From positions 1 to 6,291 of the forward strand of contig CAJCBY010000361.1 in assembly GCA_903960725.1 (NCBI GenBank): DNA of 6,291 nt, read 5' to 3'. A model generated the notes under the pieces. That model was not told the DNA's origin. It searched no databases and saw only the letters and a list, made by a program, of their open reading frames with translations. The position numbers were made by a program, and so were the translations under genes. Positions 1 to 3,579 of this stretch are shown here, one piece after another. The stretch comes from an uncultured Cytophagaceae bacterium (GTDB taxonomy: Bacteria; Bacteroidota; Bacteroidia; Cytophagales; Spirosomataceae). Positions within the stretch are counted from its first letter, which is position 1; each line of letters opens with the position of its first letter.

Positions 1-595
1 GGATGCGAGAAAAGAACTTAGAGCGAGCCGCGTAATCCGTACGGCTAGGAACGGATTCGTCTAGCGAATTCAGCGATTTGAAATAGAGTGCAAGTGTAGA
101 AGAGGGCGGAAGGGAAGCAAGTGCTTTCTTGCGGAAGGCAACTAAGGCAGCCGTTTTGGACTGGAAAAAGGCTGCTTTTTCTGCGAACTTGAACTTGCGA
201 CCGCGAGCAATTTCTACCTGGTACAGGGAGTCAATAACTGCAAAGGATTTTTCGAGTCTTTGGTAGTTTAAAAAGACTTCGTTTTTCGGGTCTGAGGAGT
301 GTGCCGAGGCTAAATAGGCCGGGCCGGAAAAGGTCAAAGCGAATTTATCGTTGTTCTCGATATTGAAGTAGATGCGCTCTTTAGATGGGGCAAATTGTAG
401 GTAATAAATACCGCCTTTGATGGGAGTTTTCGATGTTAAAAGCGTGCCGCGCACCGTATCTTTGGCCAAATAATTCTTCTCATCAAACAGCGTTCCGCGG
501 AAATAAACGGGGTCTTTTGTGCGGGAAACAGTGATTTTAAACTGCGCCTGGGTAAAAAGAGGGATGAAAAGTAAAAGGGCAAAGATTCGGTTCAT
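1..595 (-). CDS. Exported protein resembling the N-terminal part of a TlpA-like thiol-disulfide oxidoreductase (3' end cut off by window edge)
   Basis: The reading frame opens at an ATG (595-593, minus strand) and stays open to the window edge, giving 198 residues. Residues 1-17 form a typical signal peptide: MNR, then a hydrophobic stretch, then TQA before Q18. The rest is a beta-rich stretch (about residues 19-100, including KGGIYYLQF and RIYFNIENNDKFALTF), followed by a charged helical stretch (about 105-165) and the segment STLALYFKSLNSLDESVP. This order resembles the DUF4369/DUF5106-type accessory region that precedes a thioredoxin fold in many Bacteroidota periplasmic redoxins. The expected CxxC redoxin domain would lie beyond the window, so the catalytic part is not seen and the family call is by resemblance only. 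No other methionine is suitably placed as a start. The gene is divergent from the XRE gene at 697. An unrelated exported beta-rich protein is the main alternative. Confidence 0.6.
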   Translation of the reverse strand, partial: MNRIFALLLFIPLFTQAQFKITVSRTKDPVYFRGTLFDEKNYLAKDTVRGTLLTSKTPIKGGIYYLQFAPSKERIYFNIENNDKFALTFSGPAYLASAHSSDPKNEVFLNYQRLEKSFAVIDSLYQVEIARGRKFKFAEKAAFFQSKTAALVAFRKKALASLPPSSTLALYFKSLNSLDESVPSRTDYAARSKFFSRI

Positions 596-600
596 GGGGG

Positions 601-608
601 CAAATATA
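601..608 (-). promoter_or_regulatory. Bacteroidota -7 promoter box for the leftward gene
   Basis: The minus strand reads TATATTTG, an exact match to the Bacteroidota -7 consensus TAnnTTTG. It ends five bases before the ATG of the leftward gene, so a transcript started from it would have almost no leader. The best TTG for a -33 box lies about 25 bases upstream (636-634), slightly outside the usual 17-23 spacing, so the -33 part is weak. Confidence 0.45.
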
Positions 609-632
609 GGAAAATTTAGTTTTTAGGCAGAA

Positions 633-660
633 TCAAATTTATAATGTTAATTAAATTTGA
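633..660. promoter_or_regulatory. Inverted repeat in the divergent promoter region, candidate operator
   Basis: TCAAATTT (633-640) and AAATTTGA (653-660) form a perfect inverted repeat with 8-bp arms and a 12-bp spacer. The half-sites are 20 bp apart centre to centre, about two helical turns, as expected for a dimeric helix-turn-helix protein. The repeat lies between two outward-facing TATATTTG boxes, so binding there could affect both divergent genes. Autoregulation by the neighbouring XRE protein is the natural hypothesis. The DNA is very AT-rich, so a chance palindrome is possible. Confidence 0.4.
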
Positions 661-670
661 CAAAATTGAG

Positions 671-678
671 TATATTTG
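671..678 (+). promoter_or_regulatory. Bacteroidota -7 promoter box for the XRE regulator gene
   Basis: TATATTTG matches the TAnnTTTG consensus exactly and is identical to the box facing the other way at 601-608. It would start transcription near 682, about 15 bases before the ATG at 697 or about 39 before the alternative ATG at 721. No good TTG is found at the usual -33 distance; TTA at 647-649 is the nearest candidate. Confidence 0.5.
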
Positions 679-696
679 TAAATTATATTTAATGTT

Positions 697-1008
697 ATGG
701 CGAATTCAGGATTTCCACTTATGCCTAAATACCAACGAATTTTGAGTGGTATGGGCGAGAATATTAAGCTAGCGCGTTTGCGCAGAAAATTGAGCGCAGA
801 GCAAGTGGCTATGCGGGCTGGAATTAGTCGTCCTACGCTTGTTTCGATTGAAAAAGGGGTGGATTCTGTCAGTATGGGGGCGTATTTCATGGTGTTGCAT
901 GTGCTGAATTTATCCTCCGATTTTTTGCTACTTGCAAAGGATGATGTGCTGGGAAGGAGATTACAGGATTTGGGCCTAACGGTAAAAAAAAGAGCGCCCA
1001 AAAAGTAA
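697..1008 (+). CDS. HipB-like XRE-family helix-turn-helix regulator without an adjacent HipA toxin
   Basis: This 103-residue protein carries one Cro/C1-type helix-turn-helix: residues 20-54 contain GENIKLARLRRKLS, then EQVAMRAGISRPTLVSIEKG with the usual recognition-helix SRPTLVSIEKG pattern. After it come SVSMGAYFMVLHVL, the DxLLLAKDD stretch and LGRRLQDLGL, ending in a basic KKRAPKK tail. This C-terminal pattern is what I recall from small HipB-type antitoxins of Bacteroidota and Proteobacteria that are encoded directly before HipA kinases. Here no HipA follows: the next gene on the same strand, 44 bp on, is an AraC-type regulator. The start is uncertain. The ATG at 721 (residue 9, MPKYQRIL) fits the usual N terminus of the family better than the upstream ATG and has AGGA ten bases before it. 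The protein probably binds DNA as a dimer and represses its own promoter, where an inverted repeat lies at 633-660. Confidence 0.8.
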   Translation: MANSGFPLMPKYQRILSGMGENIKLARLRRKLSAEQVAMRAGISRPTLVSIEKGVDSVSMGAYFMVLHVLNLSSDFLLLAKDDVLGRRLQDLGLTVKKRAPKK

Positions 1009-1052
1009 TTCCCTAATTATTACTATTTTACAACCGAAAACAAAACACCACC

Positions 1053-2213
1053 TTGCTAACTATTGTCGAACTATTCTATGATTTCGTGATCTCCACGCTG
1101 GTGGGATTGTTCGGCCTGCACCTGATTACAAAGAAAGGAATTCTTGCATCGAAGTTTTTAGGGTTGTATTTTTTGATCTTTTGCCTTCGCATTATAGCTG
1201 CTTATTTTGCAACAGGTGGGCGCTTAGTTCAATATCCTTATTTTATACATGTTTTTTCTCCTTTTCATTTTTTAGGTCCTGCCATTTCCTTTTTGTTTGT
1301 CTATTTCATGCTATTTCCTCAGCGGAAAATGGTCTTATGGTGTTGGCTATTATTTATTCCTTTTTTGTTGCATACGGTGGAATTAATTCCATTTTTTACA
1401 GGTCCGCTAGAAGATAAGGTCAAAGAAGTTGGGCTTATCATGAAATACCATTCGCTTATTAAATATCCGAGCGATGTCAGTTATTTTTCTCAGGCCACTT
1501 TGGCAACATTAAAAGTAATCTACACGCTTGTAGGGGCAGCAGGTAGTTTTGTTTTGGTTCTCTGGTATATCCGGAAAAACAGCTATAAAAAAAGTTTTAT
1601 CTTGAATTGGTTGCTGGCCTATACAAGCCTAAGCCTGCTTTGTGTTGTATTCATTATTGCGTATGTGCTAGGAATTATTGGTTTTAATAATTTGCAATTC
1701 TCTTATTCAGATCTCTTAATGCATCTAGCGGCGTTCTTGAATGTAGGTGTTGTCCTATATCGCCCTACCTTGTTAGACTCCGCGACTTTTCAAAGCCTGG
1801 TAAGCCGATTACAGGCGGAAGATCGAAAGCCGGAGCCTGAAGAGGACGCTGAGAAACTAAAAAAATATGAAGTTTATGCACAGCGTTTAGAGGAATACTT
1901 TATGAAGCAGAAGCCTTTTTTGCAAGGTGAGGCCAGCTTAGAAGTGACCGCAAAAAGGATAGAAGTTTCAGCCCGTGAATTGTCACGAACTACCCAGTAT
2001 ATCTACGAATTAAACTATCCAGATTTTGTCAATTCTTGGCGGATCAACTATATCTTAGAGCAACGAAAGGAAAACGAGTTATGGCGTTCGATGTCACAAG
2101 ATTTGATGGCAGAGCAAGCGGGTTTCGGGTCTAGGCAAGGGCTTCACAATGCCATAAATAAGCTTCATAACACGACTCCGGCTGCTTTTTTCGCCCAGAA
2201 AGACGCAGAATAA
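1053..2213 (+). CDS. Membrane-embedded AraC-family regulator (7 TM helices plus C-terminal AraC HTH), first of a tandem pair
   Basis: This 386-residue protein has seven predicted membrane helices, at about residues 4-24, 30-52, 67-88, 92-115, 152-173, 182-210 and 219-237. The short loops rich in K and R (ITKKG, FPQRK, IRKNSYKK) fall on one side, which by the positive-inside rule puts the N terminus outside and the C terminus in the cytoplasm. The largest outside loop is about residues 116-151. An acidic linker (255-275) leads to a two-HTH AraC-type domain at about 290-383, with FVNSWRINYILEQ between the two motifs and GFGSRQ at 357-362 in the second. The start is TTG: no ATG occurs before residue 86, and the N terminus aligns in register with the downstream paralogue. 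It probably acts as a one-component membrane sensor and regulator. The ligand is unknown. Confidence 0.8.
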   Translation: MLTIVELFYDFVISTLVGLFGLHLITKKGILASKFLGLYFLIFCLRIIAAYFATGGRLVQYPYFIHVFSPFHFLGPAISFLFVYFMLFPQRKMVLWCWLLFIPFLLHTVELIPFFTGPLEDKVKEVGLIMKYHSLIKYPSDVSYFSQATLATLKVIYTLVGAAGSFVLVLWYIRKNSYKKSFILNWLLAYTSLSLLCVVFIIAYVLGIIGFNNLQFSYSDLLMHLAAFLNVGVVLYRPTLLDSATFQSLVSRLQAEDRKPEPEEDAEKLKKYEVYAQRLEEYFMKQKPFLQGEASLEVTAKRIEVSARELSRTTQYIYELNYPDFVNSWRINYILEQRKENELWRSMSQDLMAEQAGFGSRQGLHNAINKLHNTTPAAFFAQKDAE

Positions 2214-2218
2214 ATTTT

Positions 2219-2233
2219 GTCCACATTTTGTAA
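2219..2233 (+). promoter_or_regulatory. GTCCA-N6-GT motif, copy 1
   Basis: GTCCACATTTTGTAA begins six bases after the stop codon of the first AraC-type gene. It shares 10 of 15 positions with the other two copies (2261-2275 and 3467-3481): GTCCA at 1-5, TT at 8-9 and TGT at 11-13. GTCC and the second GT are 11 bp apart, one helical turn, as expected for the two recognition helices of an AraC domain. Copy 1 and copy 2 start exactly 42 bp apart, four helical turns. Confidence 0.45.
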
Positions 2234-2253
2234 CAAACACAATATGTTACAAA
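2227..2253. promoter_or_regulatory. Perfect inverted repeat between the paralogous regulator genes
   Basis: TTTGTAACA (2227-2235) and TGTTACAAA (2245-2253) form a perfect 9-bp inverted repeat with a 9-bp spacer. It overlaps the right half of motif copy 1 and lies before copy 2. A role as an operator is more likely than termination, because the arms are AT-rich and no T-run follows directly. The protein that would bind it is unknown. Confidence 0.4.
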
Positions 2254-2260
2254 CAAGCTT

Positions 2261-2275
2261 GTCCAATTTTTGTTA
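2261..2275 (+). promoter_or_regulatory. GTCCA-N6-GT motif, copy 2
   Basis: GTCCAATTTTTGTTA lies 27-41 bases before the ATG of the second AraC-type gene, in the same orientation as copies 1 and 3 and with the same 11-bp step between GTCC and GT. Its position fits a site overlapping or just upstream of the promoter of that gene. No convincing TAnnTTTG box was found in this gap. Confidence 0.45.
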
Positions 2276-2301
2276 TTTAGGTTATCATTCAACTGTTCTA
2301 A

Positions 2302-3459
2302 ATGTCAAATATCGGATCTTTATACCTTTTCTCTCTGGTGAGCTCCCTGTGTGTGCTTTTTGGACTAAATTTTTTGTTCAGAAAGGGCAATTTGATCGTT
2401 GCTAAAGTTTTAGCCGTTCAGTTTTTAATCCTAGGTTATTTGGTAGTTGCAGCCTATTTTTTGCTGCCAGAGAACATTGTGGAAACACCTTATTTCTTTC
2501 GAACTCTTGCGCCTTTATTTTACACTTTGCCACCCTTGAACTTTATGTTCTTGTGGTATTTGCTTCATCCAAAGGAAAGGTTCAAAAAATCACATATTCT
2601 ATTTTTCATCCCATTCGTTTTACAGACCATAGAGAATTTGCCTTTTTATTTAAGTTCAAAGGCAATTAAAATTCAAGAGATTAAGTGGATGCTTGTGCAA
2701 GGGGATTTCTTCGCTTATAGTCCTCGCTTCATGTGGTTTGATCCAATATGCCATGTATATGCGAAATTAGTTATGTACCTGATTTTCTATGTGGCAATGG
2801 TGCATTTCTATTTACGTTTTAGACGTGATAAACAGAATGAAATTTTATTCCAAAAAGGGATTTTTCATTTTTGGATCATCGGGATTCTCGTCTTTCGTCT
2901 TTGTACCTTGTTTTATATTTGGTATACGTTCGTCTATACAGATAATGGAAAATCATCCTTCATCACAACTGATTACCTTTTAATCTCAGAGTTTGTTTTC
3001 CATCTATTTTACTTAGCGATTAATCCCAAATTATTGGATGTCAAAATTCTTGCGGAGAGCCTACGCGGTCCCGAAAAAGAGGACGTTCCTTTAAGCCCTG
3101 AGGAAGAAGCGCGATTATGCGATTTAGCGGAGAAAGTGAAATCGTATTTTAAAACCACTGAAGTATTCTTGAATTCTCAGTTAACGGCAGAATTGTTAGG
3201 TTCATTGACGGGCCACCCGCACCGCTTAATAGGTCAGGCGATCAAACATGTGCACGGAATCTCATTCCGGGATTATTTGAACAATTACCGGATTTCTTAC
3301 ATAGAGCAGAAGCTGAGCGACCCCAACTATTTGGCTAAATCATCCATCGAAACAATCGCGGAAGCGTCCGGTTTCGGTTCTCGCCAAAGCTTCTATACCG
3401 CCTTTAAGAAAGCCAAAGGCTGCACCCCAAAGGAGTATTTTAACTCCAGAATAGGTTAG
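2302..3459 (+). CDS. Membrane-embedded AraC-family regulator, second of a tandem paralogous pair
   Basis: This 385-residue protein has the same plan as the gene before it. About seven hydrophobic helices lie in residues 5-240, with basic loops FRKG, HPKERFKKSH and RFRRDKQNE on the predicted cytoplasmic side. A short acidic linker (about 255-270) and an AraC-type DNA-binding domain (about 285-380) follow. The two proteins are nearly equal in length and keep matching features in register: GLxxLxxKGxL near the N terminus, xxAAYF at about 50, DYLNNYRISYIEQKL against DFVNSWRINYILEQ, and GFGSRQ at 357-362 in both. The overall sequences have diverged strongly, so the duplication is old. The second HTH here (TIAEASGFGSRQSFYTAFKKAKGCTPKEYF) is closer to the AraC consensus than in the first. 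It starts at an ATG 88 bp after the first gene and lies 109 bp before the large secreted-protein gene, a likely target. Confidence 0.8.
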   Translation: MSNIGSLYLFSLVSSLCVLFGLNFLFRKGNLIVAKVLAVQFLILGYLVVAAYFLLPENIVETPYFFRTLAPLFYTLPPLNFMFLWYLLHPKERFKKSHILFFIPFVLQTIENLPFYLSSKAIKIQEIKWMLVQGDFFAYSPRFMWFDPICHVYAKLVMYLIFYVAMVHFYLRFRRDKQNEILFQKGIFHFWIIGILVFRLCTLFYIWYTFVYTDNGKSSFITTDYLLISEFVFHLFYLAINPKLLDVKILAESLRGPEKEDVPLSPEEEARLCDLAEKVKSYFKTTEVFLNSQLTAELLGSLTGHPHRLIGQAIKHVHGISFRDYLNNYRISYIEQKLSDPNYLAKSSIETIAEASGFGSRQSFYTAFKKAKGCTPKEYFNSRIG

Positions 3460-3466
3460 AATATTC

Positions 3467-3481
3467 GTCCAAATTCTGTCC
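3467..3481 (+). promoter_or_regulatory. GTCCA-N6-GT motif, copy 3, upstream of the secreted-protein gene
   Basis: GTCCAAATTCTGTCC lies eight bases after the stop codon of the second AraC-type gene and about 90 bp before the ATG at 3569. In this copy the second half is itself a full GTCC, making a direct repeat of GTCC at an 11-bp step; a further GTCC follows at 3484-3487. An eight-T run and a TTGACA sequence come next, so the site sits where an activator just upstream of a promoter would bind. Confidence 0.45.
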
Positions 3482-3492
3482 GAGTCCTTTTT

Positions 3493-3528
3493 TTTGACAA
3501 ATCACCCCACCTCTATATGGTTTATTTG
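3493..3528 (+). promoter_or_regulatory. Possible promoter of the secreted-protein gene
   Basis: TTTGACA (3493-3499), after a run of eight Ts, could serve as a -33 box. TTTATTTG (3521-3528) differs at one fixed position from the Bacteroidota -7 consensus TAnnTTTG. The spacing of 24 bp between TTG and the -7 box is slightly long. A weak core next to the GTCC motif would fit an activator-dependent promoter, but the call is tentative. Confidence 0.3.
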
Positions 3529-3533
3529 TTTGC

Positions 3534-3579
3534 CTTATTGTAATAATTCCGCAATAAGTAGACTACTTATGAAATTGCG
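3534..3579 (+). promoter_or_regulatory. Overlapping inverted repeats around the start codon of the secreted-protein gene
   Basis: Three inverted repeats share the same bases. CTTATTG (3534-3540) pairs with CAATAAG (3552-3558). A perfect 17-bp palindrome, ATAAGTAG-A-CTACTTAT (3554-3570), covers the first two bases of the ATG. CGCAAT (3550-3555) pairs with ATTGCG (3574-3579), enclosing the palindrome and leaving ATGAA (3569-3573) as a bulge that shows the start codon. The first fold excludes the other two. This could be a translation-control leader or a DNA operator; the AT-rich stems are weak. Confidence 0.4.

Noticed and set aside
651..1001. Minus-strand open frame of 116 codons opposite the XRE gene
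   Set aside because: It is antisense to a gene with a clear helix-turn-helix domain and has no recognisable pattern of its own.
1181..1417. Plus-strand open frame within the first AraC-type gene
   Set aside because: It lies in another frame of a gene with clear membrane helices and an AraC domain; its hydrophobic content is a by-product of T-rich codons.
2217..2405. Small plus-strand open frame across the gap between the two regulators
   Set aside because: It covers the inverted repeat and GTCC motifs and overlaps the start of the second regulator in another frame; no family is recognisable.
3460..3495. Possible intrinsic terminator after the second regulator (T-run at 3488-3495)
   Set aside because: The T-run is preceded by only a weak AT-rich 5-bp repeat (3458-3462 with 3473-3477) and no GC-rich hairpin; the Ts more likely belong to the promoter region.
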